A stretch of 64,000 nt of DNA from Selaginella moellendorffii (lineage: Eukaryota > Streptophyta > Lycopodiopsida > Selaginellales > Selaginellaceae), in NCBI RefSeq assembly GCF_000143415.4, contig NW_003314283.1:1230330-1294329 (forward strand). Direction: 5' to 3'. The number at the start of each line of letters is the position of its first letter. Within the stretch, counting starts at the first letter, position 1. Positions 1-11,920 of this stretch are shown here, in pieces. The notes below the pieces were generated by a model that saw only the letters and a list, made by a program, of their open reading frames with translations, was not told where the DNA came from and did not search any database. The position numbers and the translations under genes are program-made.

Positions 1-396
1 CGGATCGGTCTCCATCTCGGTTTCGGAACGGACTCAGTCTCGGTTCCATCTCGGACTCCATCTTGGGTCCATCTCGAACTCCATCTCGAGTCCATCTTGG
101 ACTCCATCTCGGGTCCATCTCGAACTCCATCTCGAACTCTATCTCGGGTCCATCTTGAACTCCATCTCGGGTCCATCTCAGACTCCACCATGTGTCATCT
201 CGGGTCTATCTCGAACTCCATCTCGAGTCCATCTCGGGTCTATCTCGGGTCCATCTCGAACTCCATCTCAGACTCTATCTCGGGTCCATCTCGGACTCCA
301 TCTCAAGTCCATCTCAGACTCCACCATGTGTCATCTCAGACTCCATCTCGGGTCTATCTCGGACTCCATCTCGGGTCCATCTTGGACTCTATCTTA
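1..396. repeat. 12-bp minisatellite with higher-order structure
   Basis: The sequence is a degenerate tandem array of a 12-bp unit close to TCCATCTCGGGT, alternating with TCCATCTCGAAC, for about 33 units; it probably starts before the window. A variant block containing CCACCATGTGTCATCTC appears at about 187 and again at about 322, so longer blocks of about 135 bp were also duplicated. The unit is a multiple of 3, so all frames stay open and encode low-complexity Ser/Leu/His peptides. These are not taken as genes. Confidence 0.9.
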
Positions 397-626
397 GACA
401 CTTCCACGTGTCATGTTTTGGTCCTCTTGTGTCCTTTTTCTAAAGACTCACTTATTGCTCGCTTCGTGCTTGTTCCTCAAGCACTTTGTTGGGAGTTCCA
501 CTCCCGCTCTCAACCTTTCAAGTCAGAGCTTTTAGTCCAACTGTGTTACGCTTGTTTGGTTTTCACTTTGGCCACTACCACGTGGCACCCTTTCGGCTCC
601 ACTTTGGGGCCTAGGGATTTTTTGTC
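397..626. other. non-coding spacer
   Basis: This spacer lies between the minisatellite and the gypsy remnant. It contains two CACGTG cores, near 404 and 580, but no gene that I can support. Confidence 0.5.
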
Positions 627-2330
627 TCACATCTCTAACCTCTCCTTAACATTTGCACGTAAAATCTTGATCTCTTTGGGTGACCAACGACGAACAAGAA
701 CCTTGATTGGACGAGCATCCCTGGTTGGAATTAGATGATGTGTGGCAATCTTAGCTCCATACGATAAATCAAATTCAAAGAGATCAGAATACTCCTTCAT
801 GAGCTGGTTAACCACTGCAACACAAAGATTGTTGGAAGGATCGAAAAAGGGAAGAGTAGAACAAGACGAAAATATAGGAGGAAATAGTCGGGGGACAAAA
901 GTAATGGAAATAGAGGTAAAAGTAGAGGGATAAAGAGGTTCAAAAGTGAGAGGAATGAATAAAACATAAGAAAGTATAAGATAAGGGGGAAAAGCCTCAA
1001 AGTCACACTTAACATGATTACGCTGCAACCAATTCATACTAAAGATGAGGTCAAAAGCTTGACTCGGCACCACCCGCAATAACTACAACCCAAGCTCAAG
1101 ATTGCCCACACACACAACTAGGTCCGCCTCATCTCAAGCACATACATGTGTATGGCCGTTGCCATAAAGAATGAAAACTAGCTCTACTGTATGATGCAAG
1201 TGTAGATGGTAATGTGTGGTAACAGGTCAAACAATAGAAGATAAACTCGAATCTATGTCAAGCAATACGAAGAGAATAATAGGAGACCTCTTGTTATAAA
1301 AACAAGTTTGGAAAGTAAACACTAGATGAACCGGTGTCGAGTGAACGCCTTGATAATACTCCCGAAAGAAAGATTAAAGGGTCACTGACTTATTCACGCA
1401 AGGTCCCTTTGTTACTTGTGTGACTCGTCGTTTCCCAAATGCATCTTAGTGTCTAAACCTTTCACTGTAGCAACACCAACAAGACGTTGTTGATGCCAAG
1501 ATCTCCACCTAGGAAATGAAGGTTGCCAATCTGGAAAACGCCGACAACGCCAATAAGTGTGACCAACTTCATCACATACCTAACACCAAATGTCACAGTC
1601 ACGACCACGTCCTTACCCTTATCCTTGGACTCAAGTAGCAACAACATTAACCTCCATTAAAACAAGACTATCGCCCACAGAAGTGGAAGAGGCAATATTT
1701 CATAACGTTGTGCCAAATGAAGAGTATCGTCAAGGGTGGCTAGAGCAAATGCATGCACAAATCCAACAAAATTTTGACAAAGTGTTGGCCACAACATTCT
1801 TAGCTTGATCCGCTCCGGCATATTTGACTCCGATGAAGTAAGAGGCTTTGGAAACAAATGCTAAATTGCATCACCGACTAAAATGGCCCTTGATGAAAAC
1901 AAAGCAATTGTTAGAAGGCATCATCACAATTGTCAATATGTCTGAATGCGTGTTTGAAGATGTCTAGAAGAACACTCCAATCCCTACAAGTGGCTACACT
2001 CAAACCATTGTACCACTGTAGTGCTATCCCTTGGAGACACATGGGAAACTCACACAAATGTCGAGCATCATCCCAAGAATGATATGTGGCAATCACCGTG
2101 AAGTGATTAAACCAATAGTACACATCATCCCCAAGATTCCTACGAAAAAACTCTGGTCAAACGCGAGGATTGGCACCAAAAATAGGAGGAGTTGTACCAC
2201 GTGCCGTGAATGCCACCATCAATTGAGTTTGGTTGTTCAATTGCAATCACATGGCATCAAGCAATTGCACCAATTGCTGCTCCAGAGTCAGAGGAGGAAA
2301 TTGTTGCTCTGCCATGAAGATAAATGAAAA
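627..2330 (-). mobile_element. broken Ty3/gypsy retrotransposon fragment (gag to start of RT)
   Basis: Read on the minus strand, the order is gag, zinc knuckle, protease, start of reverse transcriptase. Gag begins near 2315 (MAEQQFPPLTLEQQ) and has the retrotransposon-gag pattern around 1911-2123, with SWDD, then GIALQWYNGLS, then DWSVLLDIFKHAFR. A CCHC knuckle lies near 1530-1580 (C-x2-C-x4-H-x4-C), but its second position is a stop codon. Near 1000-1079 the retropepsin tail DLIFSMNWLQRNH is seen. At 627-740 comes the segment before RT (HHLIPTRDARPI, followed by RRWSPKEI). Several in-frame stops and the absence of RT, RNase H and integrase show that it is dead and truncated. A related copy lies at 29.9-30.8 kb. 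Confidence 0.85.
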
Positions 2331-2872
<542 letters not shown>

Positions 2873-4667
2873 TCTACCTAGGTAATATGTTAAGTATAAT
2901 ATTATAGCATATAAACCATTTATTTGGGACTAAATTTGGTCTATCCATTCATGTATATGAGCCAATTAATATACTTATTCCACTCACATACTTATAATTT
3001 AAAATTATTTTCTGTATATTGCATATATCAATGCTTAGTTTACTTAATAGTAGTGTTATTTCTATTTAATAATTTAATTATAAAAAATATAAACATGTTT
3101 ATAATTTATAGACACAAGATTAATTTTATTGAATATCAATCAGAGTTAGCTAGAATATACTTCAAAGTGTTCAGGAAAGTTTATAAATTATAAACATGTT
3201 TATAAATTATAAATATAAAATTAATCTAAATATCCAACCATATTCTCACTTAAAGCAAACCAAAAAAGACTTAAAAGACTTTTGTTGTGGTATTGATCTA
3301 AAGCAAGCTCTTTTTCTGTTAGCAAACCCTAAAGACTTGATTCATCAAGCAAGAGTTCTCCTTATAGTAGTGCCACAAGGTCCTATAGTGTGTCATCCCA
3401 CAGATTCGTCTTCTATCTCATGATGAGTAGAACAAATTCATGCAAGCCATTACAGATTAATCCTGTCTCTGCTGCAGTTGAACTTTAGAGCTTTGATGAA
3501 TGCTGCGTGTTTGTATGCTTGAGGCACCACTGATCTAGTAGCTTCTTCTGCAGGTGCTCTGAGATTCACGCCCACCTTGAACCGGAAATAAGGGGCTTAG
3601 AAACATCAGCTTCCTATTGCTATCCCAAAGCATGTATAATTGTTGGGTGCATGGATGACCTGTGAGCACCAGCATCAACAGTGATCCAAGCTCCTCTGTG
3701 GTTTCTTGGCTTGCAACCATTGCCTCAAACTTCTGCAGATACAGCTCATTCACTTCGGCCACGAAAGCCACCAGGCATTTGATCTGTAAGAGTGTCCAGA
3801 CTCTCCAGTGTGGACTCCAGCAGGCTGGATTGTGCAATCCAAGTTGCCAGCTCCTTGGAATCAAAAGGCCTGTGCCACCCAAAGCAGGAAACAACAAAAC
3901 TTGTGGTATAAGGTTTGGAGGTACATGATAAGGTGCCCAGGTGGCATGGAGGCTTCAGTGATGCCTAGAGGGATCTACAATCTGGCATTTATGGTTGAGA
4001 TCCAAGTGGATTGTGAAGTTATGGAGGATAACTTACGAATTACGAATTTGTGGCCCATCCTTGTATTTATCTGTGTTTACTAGCAAATAATGACCTTCAG
4101 AAGTTTGTGGGATCTTTCTATGTATTTGAAAGACCCTTCTACAACATGTTGCAGCGCCTCAACACCACCGTGGGGTTTCTTATGGTTCTTGTGGCCCGAA
4201 GAGTTTTGTGAGTGTCTAAGAGAGACTTAAGGGCACAAGTGGAAAAGACACATTGCCTTTGGCAGCTCTTTTGGGCTGAATGTGGGCAAGATCAATGCTC
4301 AAGGCTTGACAGAGCCTTGATCAATGCTTTTGCAGTTTCCAGCTGTTGGGCTAGTATTGATTTGCTAGTCTTTTATTAGTTTTTCTAAAAATAGATCTAG
4401 CTGTTCCAGGAATCTTGGAACCATCAAAGAAGGTGGAGTTTGGCTCCACAAGCTCATGACAAATTGGGTCAATCTTGGATGGATATCAGAGAGGCACACA
4501 TGGAAACCATTACCAGCAAATAGCAATTTCTGGGCAGCAGGCAAGTCTCCAACCTGGGGTGGCCACCCAGAATAAATCTCTGGATATGGCTGCATTCAAA
4601 AAAATTCAAAACCCCAAGTATATTCAAAAAATAAATAAATTTTAACCCTTATATATCTTATTAACAG

Positions 4668-4669
<2 letters not shown>
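2873..4669. other. intergenic, no recognised gene
   Basis: AT-rich from 2873 to about 3250, then more balanced sequence. Minus-strand open frames of 120 and 76 codons (3535-3897 and 4365-4595) exist, but neither resembles a family that I know and neither has supporting splice structure. They may be remnants of an old gene. Confidence 0.4.

Positions 4670-4746
<77 letters not shown>
4670..4746. repeat. (AT)n microsatellite
   Basis: About 37 consecutive AT dinucleotides, with no other content. Confidence 0.95.
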
Positions 4747-4748
<2 letters not shown>

Positions 4749-6148
4749 AACACCTTGTTAATTGTGACTTCTTACAAGCTTGCTTCTTAGGTATAATAAG
4801 CTGCACCAATGTAGACGCTATTCCTATTGATAAATCTACCTTATTCTAAAATAAAAACCCTCTCCATAAGATTTATTCATACAAAACCCTATATGTATTA
4901 TGCTTTCATGCATATTTACAGCACCTATCCTAACCCTAAAGAAGAGTGGCCACCCTGTGGTCTCCAATAGCAAGAGTGGGTTTTAGTGCCTCATACTCAA
5001 CTCTAAAGCAGCTGTGAGCAACAAAAGGATCATTGTAGGACGTTCCAAAGGTTGAGTTACAAATAGACCACCATATAAGCCTGGTTTATAAATAAAAACT
5101 TAGAAACAAAAAATATTTTATATCTCCATTTTAAAATAATTTGTTGCACTTTGCATGCACTTAGTTTGCTTAATAGTAGTGTTATTCTTATTATTAATCC
5201 AATTAATCAGATAGAAGTTTATAATTATAAAAAAACCATTAAATGGTAAAATATCCTAGAATATCCAAGCATATAATAGGTTTGAGACAAATTACAAGCA
5301 AATCAAAAAACTTCACATTAGCAATATTTTAACAAACTACTGAGACATATTTTAGGGTTTTAGCTATCCATGACATAAAAATCATTTTAGAGCTTCCCAC
5401 AAAGATAATATGTAGGGAAGAATTTCATCTCTCTTAATTTTTCTTTTAAAATTGATAATTTTCTAAAACCATTGGGATAGAAAAAATTTAAGAATTAGTA
5501 TTAAAGAATCCACAATAAAATCAGGTTTTCCTTATAAACTAGTAAATTGCTAAATATTGGATTGAGTCTCATCAGTAGAATCTTTATGCCTCTTCCATGT
5601 TGGCTGTTTGTATGTATTTATGTAATGCCTTTTTGAAAGGTTCCTGTTTGCCGTTTAACACAAGCTCAAAGCGGTGCGTGGATCATTACAAAAGCATCTC
5701 TAGGTAGATGCACAAGCGGTTAGGGGTAGAACCGATGATCAAATAGATCCATACTTAGTGAACTCATCTACTCATCCAAGCCTGAGTTATAGTACAGTCC
5801 ATACAACCAGGAAGCTTGATATTCCTAAAGAAAGAAATGGAACAGTTCTCAATTTGAAGTTACGACTATTTCATTTGATGGCCACACATACGATTACACA
5901 AAACAAGGTGAAAGAAAATCACGAAACAACGATGAAACTAGAAACCTGTTAGCTTCCTTCTTCAGTCTAGACTGCTTGATTTTTAGAAGCTCCAATTCAC
6001 ATGGTTATTACGTTCCCGCAACCAAATCCATCCTGCAAGGAAGAGGACAACATCAAAAAATCAATCTCTCGCGCTCGCATACCTGGATGAGTGTTGTCGA
6101 CGATGCAGAGTTTGGCGTACTGCCGTGAAGCCGAGCGGAGACAAATTC
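4747..6148. other. intergenic and 3' flank of eRF1
   Basis: AT-rich DNA without a supported gene. The part nearest 6148 must contain the 3' untranslated region of the eRF1 gene, which is transcribed leftward. Confidence 0.45.
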
Positions 6149-7462
6149 CTAGTCCGAGTCGTCGTACACGCCCTCGTCGTCGGAGATCTCATCGAAGGTC
6201 CTCATGTCCAGCTGGTAGCGCAAGATCCCTCCGATCCCTCCAAAGCCCCGGCAAAACTGCGACCCCTCCTGGGACTTGTTGGTGATGAACTCGAGCGTGC
6301 ACCCAAACCGCCGGTACTCGTTCGCAAACCACTCGAGCAGCGCGATCTTGTCCTGCACCTCCAGCTCCGCCTGCGTCTCCGGGTCCCGGAAGTGCGACTG
6401 GTCCGACTCGTGCTCCTTGCTCAGGTGCTTGATGATGATCTCCCCGCTCACCGAGTGCTTGAGCGTGTAGCGCGTCACCTCCAGCGCCTCCCACACGATG
6501 AGCGTCTCCACCGCCCCCATCTCCAGCGCCTTGAGCGTGTCATCGATGCCAAACACGTACTTGCCCGTGTCCTGGCTGATCTCCTCAAAGTACTTGCCAA
6601 TCAGCCGCTTCTCCTGGATGAACTTGACGTTGGACAGGATCTCGGCCGAGAGCTCGATCGCCTGGTTGAACCCATTCTCCCCGCCGTAGGAAACGTCCAC
6701 CACGTTGAGCACCTTGGTCTGGAGCCGTGGATCAAACATGTCCGACTGCCCGAGCTCCGTCTTGAAGTCCGCCGACCCCGCGAGGATGAGCCCGGCAACG
6801 TTGGGCTGGCTCGTCACCGGGTTGACGAAGAACTGCGTCGCTAGCTCCGCGGTCTTCCTCACGTAGTTGTGCCTCTTCTCCATCCGGAGCCTCGCGAAAC
6901 GCAGCGCCGACTGCCCTCCACGGCCGTGCTTCTTGGGCAGATCCACCGTGAACTTGTGGAGAACCTCGCGAGTGTTGCCGCTGAGCGTGCCAAAGAGGGT
7001 CCCGTTTCCATCCATGATGATGAAGCCGAACTTCTCGTCGGACTCCAGGAGCTCGTTGAGCGCCTCGGTGTGGAACTTGTTGTCGCAGAGGTAGAGCGAC
7101 GCGTTGATGGGCTTGAAAGGCTCGAAGTCGATGGTCACCTTCTTCTCCTTGCCGTCCTCGGTGACGATGGTGCCCGTGTAGAGCACCAGGCCATTGGGCG
7201 GCACCTTGTTGTAGAGCTTGAGGCGCTGCTGGGCGGAGGTGATGGCGCCGAGCACCGACTGGCGATTCACGCGGTTCTTGATGTTGGAGGCCGTGCCGAA
7301 TTCGTCGCCAAGCATCTTCTGGACGCGATTGACCTGGTCGCGCGGCGGCATGATGAGCGAGATCATGCTGGTGCCGTTGCCCCTCGCGGATTCCAGCGCC
7401 TTGATCAGCTTCTTGATCTTCCATATCTCGATGTTCTTGTCGGTCTCAGCGCCGTCCGCCAT
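6149..7462 (-). CDS. ERF1: eukaryotic peptide chain release factor 1 (eRF1)
   Basis: eRF1 recognises stop codons in the ribosomal A site and triggers peptide release together with the GTPase eRF3. The coding region is one uninterrupted exon of 437 residues, the usual length for plants. The ATG at 7462 ([15 protein letters not shown]) matches the plant family start; the codon chain open further upstream has no ATG. Domain 1 carries the GTS motif (residues 30-32) and an intact YLCDNKF motif. The catalytic GGQ in [14 protein letters not shown] is in domain 2. The C-terminal eRF3-binding domain ends in an acidic tail. The decoding motif NIKS reads NIKN here (residues 60-63, Asn codon at 7274-7276), a change at one of the most conserved positions. 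The stop codon is TAG. The next gene upstream ends only 119 nt away. Confidence 0.97.
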   Translation of the reverse strand: MADGAETDKNIEIWKIKKLIKALESARGNGTSMISLIMPPRDQVNRVQKMLGDEFGTASNIKNRVNRQSVLGAITSAQQRLKLYNKVPPNGLVLYTGTIVTEDGKEKKVTIDFEPFKPINASLYLCDNKFHTEALNELLESDEKFGFIIMDGNGTLFGTLSGNTREVLHKFTVDLPKKHGRGGQSALRFARLRMEKRHNYVRKTAELATQFFVNPVTSQPNVAGLILAGSADFKTELGQSDMFDPRLQTKVLNVVDVSYGGENGFNQAIELSAEILSNVKFIQEKRLIGKYFEEISQDTGKYVFGIDDTLKALEMGAVETLIVWEALEVTRYTLKHSVSGEIIIKHLSKEHESDQSHFRDPETQAELEVQDKIALLEWFANEYRRFGCTLEFITNKSQEGSQFCRGFGGIGGILRYQLDMRTFDEISDDEGVYDDSD

Positions 7463-7464
7463 CC

Positions 7465-7521
7465 CTGGCAAGGAGAGAGGAGCGATGGATCAGAGAATGG
7501 AATCGAGAATACGCGTCTTAC
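7465..7521 (-). other. probable 57-nt intron in the eRF1 5' UTR
   Basis: On the minus strand a strong donor (G|GTAAGA) at 7521 and an acceptor (TTGCCAG|GG) ending at 7465, two bases before the ATG, bracket a 57-nt segment. Its size matches the other introns of this window. It would give eRF1 a short non-coding first exon. A telo-box (AAACCCTAA on the plus strand) at 7571-7579 lies just upstream, as in many promoters of plant translation-apparatus genes. Confidence 0.65.
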
Positions 7522-7581
7522 CGCTCGACCGCGCTCCGCTGCTGGACGCCACACTGCCCACCGCCAGAGAAAACCCTAACC

Positions 7582-8740
7582 CTACGAGGAGGATGAGGGG
7601 CGAATATCCACCGGCATCTTCCAAGAGTTTGTTTGAGCTTTGGCCTCTCGGAAATTCTCGAGCGCCTCGCGGACACGTCTCAAGCTGGGAAAAGAAAGTC
7701 ACGATCAGCGCATTCTTCCACTCACACTGGACGACGATCACTCGAGAAAATCGGAGGAGAGATTTCATACTTACTTTGATACGCTTGACCACTTCTCGAG
7801 CAGGCGATCGGCTTCCAGGAACTTTAGCGGCGAATCGGCCAAGCCCAAGACGAGAGCTTTCCAGTCTTGTCGCTGGAAGAGCTCCTCCGCGAGATCTAGA
7901 CCCGGTTGTTCCACTGCGGCGTGGACGAAGTCGGAGAGATCTTGTTTGAGCTGCTTTGGATCCAATCGCCAGGCTTGCAATCTGGGAGGAGCGATGGTGT
8001 CAATCCAGCTTACTTGGAAAGTTGGAATGGACTGACCTGGAGGATGGAGCGAGCTTGGAGTAGAGGTTTTCCTCGCGGAGGATGTCCAGTAGCTCGATGA
8101 TTCTTCCAGTGGCAGCGTCGCTGGACGATCCGGGATTTTTTACGTAGAGCATGCACGACGATGGTGTCTTGAGCTTGCAGCGAGGAATGTCCGTGGCCAC
8201 CTTGAGCACGGCCTCGATGAGAGGAAGAGCTTGGTCACCTGAGAGAGAAGGAAAGAAGCTTATAAGAACACGAAGAACACGAACGATTCCATAGGAAGCT
8301 GGCATACCTTGTCCATTCCTGACGAATCCTTTGCAAGTCTCGGCGAGCTTCTCCAGGCACGACATGGAAATGCAGGATCCATATTCCACTCGCTCTTGCG
8401 ATACAGCGAGATTATCGTCGAGATTCTTGCCCTGGCATCTGTCCATCTCTGGAATCCCCTGTCCCACGCAGCCGGGCCGAGAATCGCCGTGGAATTTTGC
8501 CGATGAGAGAATGGACACCAGCGCTTCGATGGAGAATGCCGTCGTTCTTGGATAGAGCTGCGAGGAATGGATCCATTACCGCATTGCAAGAATCACAGGC
8601 AAACTTACAACGGCGGCAGTAAATCCCATCATTCCCAGCGCCCGATCGACCAGCGGCGATCGAGCCTGGCACGACAGCGCGCCGGGAAATGGATCGGCGG
8701 AAGGCGAGGCGCGCGACACAAGCTCTTCCAGTTGTTGCAT
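7582..8740 (-). CDS. unrecognised 297-residue protein, 5 exons
   Basis: I do not recognise this gene. Exons on the minus strand: 8609-8740, 8308-8557, 8037-8238, 7775-7981 and 7582-7684. All four introns are GT-AG (51, 69, 55 and 90 nt), and the frame closes exactly at a TAG. The start is MQQLEELVSRASPS; the product is mostly helical, leucine-rich and has no obvious signal peptide or membrane span. The most structured part is the second half (IIELLDILREEN, then LDPKQLKQDLSDFVHA, then DWKALVLGLADSPLKFLEA). The last exon encodes a charged helix (LRRVREALENFREAKAQ) and a serine tail. It shares a 122-bp head-to-head promoter region with allantoinase. Its stop codon directly abuts the telo-box of the eRF1 promoter region. 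The exon chain, not the function, is what I am confident about. Confidence 0.7.
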
Positions 8741-8862
8741 CTCTCCTAAAACCCTAACCGCATATTCTCCTCTTTGAAATCGAACATTCCGCCAGAATCT
8801 CTAACTGACAGAATATCTCTAGGATTGTCCTTAATTTAAAACCACGTGGAAAACCTTGGGCA
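8741..8862. promoter_or_regulatory. 122-bp bidirectional promoter region (unknown gene / allantoinase)
   Basis: Only 122 bp separate the two divergent ATGs. A telo-box AAACCCTAA lies at 8749-8757 near the minus-strand gene. A G-box palindrome CACGTG lies at 8843-8848, 15 nt before the allantoinase ATG and therefore perhaps within its leader. No clear TATA box was seen. Confidence 0.6.
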
Positions 8863-11182
8863 ATGGCGACAATGAAGGCGGGGCTCGCGTTTGTTTCTCT
8901 GGCGATTCTCCTCTTCGCGATCGCTGGAGCGAATCAGGTACTCGATTTTTGATCGCTCGGGGCTCGCCGATCGTTAGGATGATCACGGGGGTTGAATCTT
9001 CTCTTTTTCGATCTTAGGCTCTCGATCGATGCAGCCTTCTCCCGATCGATCACTTCTTCCTGTTCAGCAAGCGCGTGATCACTCCCGCGGGGATAATCTC
9101 CGCTTCTGGTAATATTGGAAGGATTTTGAGCTAGTGCGCTATAGTGGTTTTGCTTGTGTAGTGGAGATTGACAATGGCAAAGTGGTATCGATTCTCGAGC
9201 GGCAAGAGGCGCCATCCAAGGAGATAAACGGCGTGCCTGTGATGGATTATGGAAATGCGGTCGTCATGCCGGGTCTCATTGATGCGTAAGAACGAAGTTT
9301 CCATCTTTTCTTCTGCGGAGCTCATGGTTTTTCCTTCTTTCAAAGGCAGTCATGTTCATCTAAACGAGCCAGGAAGAGAAGAATGGGAAGGATTTGTTAC
9401 AGGAACTATGGCTGCCGCAGCGGGTAAGAATCTGAAACTAGAAAGCAAGTGAAATCGTTTTATGTAGTGTTGTAGAAACTTTGTTTTCTTAGGTGGAGTG
9501 ACTTCTCTCGTTGACATGCCTTTGAACAGTTTCCCGACCACTACGTCAAGCGAGCTTCTCAAGTTAAAGGTACTTTTCCTTCTTCGTTTTCTTGTTCTCG
9601 AACTTTGGTCGATGAACTTTGTTTGATCAGCTTGCAAGCGCAGCAGAGAAACTTATGGTCGATGTTGGTGAGGATATCTTTCTTTCTTCTTTTTTCTCCA
9701 ACTTTCGCTTGATCACCTTTAGGATTTTGGGGAGGCCTTGTTCCTGAGAATGCTGCCAATCTAACAATCTTGGACGAACTTCTTGATACTGGAGCTTTGG
9801 GCCTCAAGGTATTAGCCGCTGCTCGTACATATGAAAATGTTTCTCAAGGCTCCGATGATTTTTACGCAGTCTTTTATGTGTCCATCAGGAATAAACGACT
9901 TCCCCATGACCACGGGTCAGCACATACAGGTCTTTTTTCAAGAGGTATTGGCTTTCAAACTGAAAACTCAATGCAGGCGGCGTTGCCCGTGTTAGCAAAG
10001 TATGGTCGTCCGTTGCTCGTCCATGCAGAAAAAGAACAACCCGGGGTTAAATCCTCTCAAGTGGACAAAGACCCCAGGCTGTATTCAACACATCTCGAGT
10101 CAAGACCAAATTCGTGGTACATGTTTTAAGCAGCTTTTTAAGTCACTGAGTGTTTTAAATGTGTTTGCTTTGTTGTTCAAGGGAACAGGAAGCTATACGA
10201 GAGCTACTAGATGTTGCAAAAGATACAGCTCCTGGAGGAAAAGCTGAAGGTGCTCGTGTCCATATTGTCCATTTATCTGATGCCGACGAATCCATTCAAA
10301 TGATCAAGGTGACCAAAGCTTTCTGGGTTTCATTTCATTGACATATGTTTCGGCAGAAAGCCAAAGCTCAAGGCTTGAATGTGTCGGTAGAAACATGCAC
10401 TCACTACCTGGCATTCTCGTCGGACAACATAGGCGATGGTGATACTCGCTACAAGTGCGCCCCTCCCATTCGGAGCGAGCTCAACCGAAAGAAACTTTGG
10501 AGTGCTGTGAATGTGAGTTGTTTCTCGCTTTTAGTTTTTCCAAACTTCTAGCCTTGAACTCTCTTCTCTTTCCAGGATGACTTTTTCGATCTACTCAGCT
10601 CGGATCACTCTCCGTCTCCCAGTGACATGAAGTTACCGGAAGAAGGTGACTTCATGAGAGCTTGGGGCGGAATTTCTTCGCTTCAGGTTATATAGTTTTC
10701 TACTCAAATTTAGTTTCTGACTGACGGCTTAAACTCAGTTTGTGCTTCCAGCGACTTGGACCGCCGGAATACCTCACGGACTGACGCTGGAGAAGCTCTC
10801 AAATCTGTGGAGCCGAGGTCCAGCGAAACTTGCAAACATTTACTCCTCCAAGGTACTCTCGTCTCGTATAGGATTTCTATTCAACCTTCGTGATTGCACA
10901 GGGATCTTTAGAACCAGGGAAGGATGCCGACATCGTAGTATGGGACCCGGAGAGCTCCTTCGTAATTGATGAAAACTACACCATTTTCCACAAGCACAAG
11001 GTAAGTGATTGCTTTCCACGAATTTATGTCATTTGGTTTTTCTCCAGCTCACACCATATGCGGGACAAACGTTATATGGACGAGTGATCGCTACTATTGT
11101 TCGAGGCCAGCATGTATATCAGGAAGGCCACCATGCAACGCAACCGTGTGGAAAGGTGCTCCTTGCTAAATCAACGAGTTAG
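8863..11182 (+). CDS. ALN: allantoinase
   Basis: Allantoinase hydrolyses allantoin to allantoate in ureide (purine) catabolism; the plant enzyme sits in the endoplasmic reticulum. Fifteen exons: 8863-8937, 9018-9108, 9162-9285, 9350-9423, 9493-9569, 9631-9667, 9723-9808, 9870-9929, 9977-10116, 10182-10308, 10357-10512, 10576-10686, 10739-10852, 10902-11000 and 11048-11182. They close in frame as 501 residues. An N-terminal hydrophobic signal or anchor segment (residues 5-24) is present. Metal-ligand motifs of the amidohydrolase fold are visible: HVHLNEPG, the VHAEKEQ and HIVHLSDAD histidines, and [10 protein letters not shown]. The VMPGLIDAH segment is split by an intron, and the splice that restores DAH fixes the acceptor at 9350. 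Further strong motifs are [12 protein letters not shown] and [12 protein letters not shown]. The gene looks complete and functional. Confidence 0.95.
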
Positions 11183-11214
11183 TTTGATCAAAAAAATATT
11201 AAATAAAAAAGGGT

Positions 11215-11286
11215 CGCCGTTGCCGGGGATCGAACCCGGGTCGTCCGCGTGACAGGCGGAAATACTTACCACTATACTACAACGAC
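11215..11286 (-). tRNA. tRNA-Asp (GTC)
   Basis: 72 nt on the minus strand, starting GTCGTTGTAGTATAGTGG. The anticodon is GTC within CCTGTCACG, and the T-arm is GGTTCGATCC. The acceptor stem GTCGTTG pairs with CAACGGC (one G-T pair), with a G discriminator. A run of T follows on the minus strand, as expected for RNA polymerase III termination. It lies in the 150-bp gap between two convergent protein genes. Confidence 0.97.
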
Positions 11287-11331
11287 TTCGAACGATCACA
11301 AAAGAAAGTTCTAGCTAGAAGTGTGGCCATT

Positions 11332-11572
11332 CTAGTTTGGTTTTTTCTTTCGCTTGCTTCGCTTTTTTCTCCCAATTGCGCCTTCTTCTTCTTCTTCGGG
11401 GTATCTTTCCTCCAATAGATCCATGGATTTCTACAGCGCAACACAAAATCGTTCAAGAAAAGATCATTCCACCGCCTACCTTGTTCATCTCCATGAAGCT
11501 CACTCCATAAAATGTTAGTGCGGCAGTAGCAACAATGCCAAGAACAGGCATTACAAGCACTGATAGATCCAT
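11332..11572 (-). CDS. 63-residue single-pass membrane protein
   Basis: A small two-exon gene: exon 1 is 11480-11572, exon 2 is 11332-11430, with a 49-nt GT-AG intron. The frame closes at TAG. The product begins MDLSVLVMPVLGIVATAA, a hydrophobic membrane segment continuing through LTFYGVSF. A hinge MEMNKKSMDLLEERYP follows, then an acidic run of five Glu and a strongly basic Lys/Arg tail. This layout (N-terminal anchor, EM-K hinge, charged tail) matches a class of short, conserved but unnamed plant proteins as I recall it; the function is unknown. The gene lies tail-to-tail with allantoinase, with tRNA-Asp between. Confidence 0.65.
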
Positions 11573-11920
11573 GCCTTATCTCTTGTTCCCTAGAACCACA
11601 CAAAACTATTTGAGATGAACTGTGAGAATAAATCATAGATAACTATTTTTTATCTTATTTTTAAAGTTAAAATAAATGGAATTGATCTACATGAGCACAA
11701 GAGATTTATGGTACACTTCCTCACTTGGAAACAGAGCAAAAGTAAGACAATTAAGAAGAAAAAAGTTATAAAATGAAGAGCCAAGAGCAAAACAAGGATC
11801 TTTTCTGGATTTCTATCGCAGCTCCCTGCACAGGAATAACTCGGAGCTCAAATTCCTAGAAGGAAAACTGTAGAAAAAAATAAAAATAAAAATGGAAGAG
11901 GGCGTGGGAGTGGAGAGTGG

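Noticed and set aside
6125..7579. Long open frames of 239, 236 and 230 codons over eRF1 in other frames and strand
   Set aside because: They are GC-driven shadows of the conserved eRF1 coding region and resemble no protein family.
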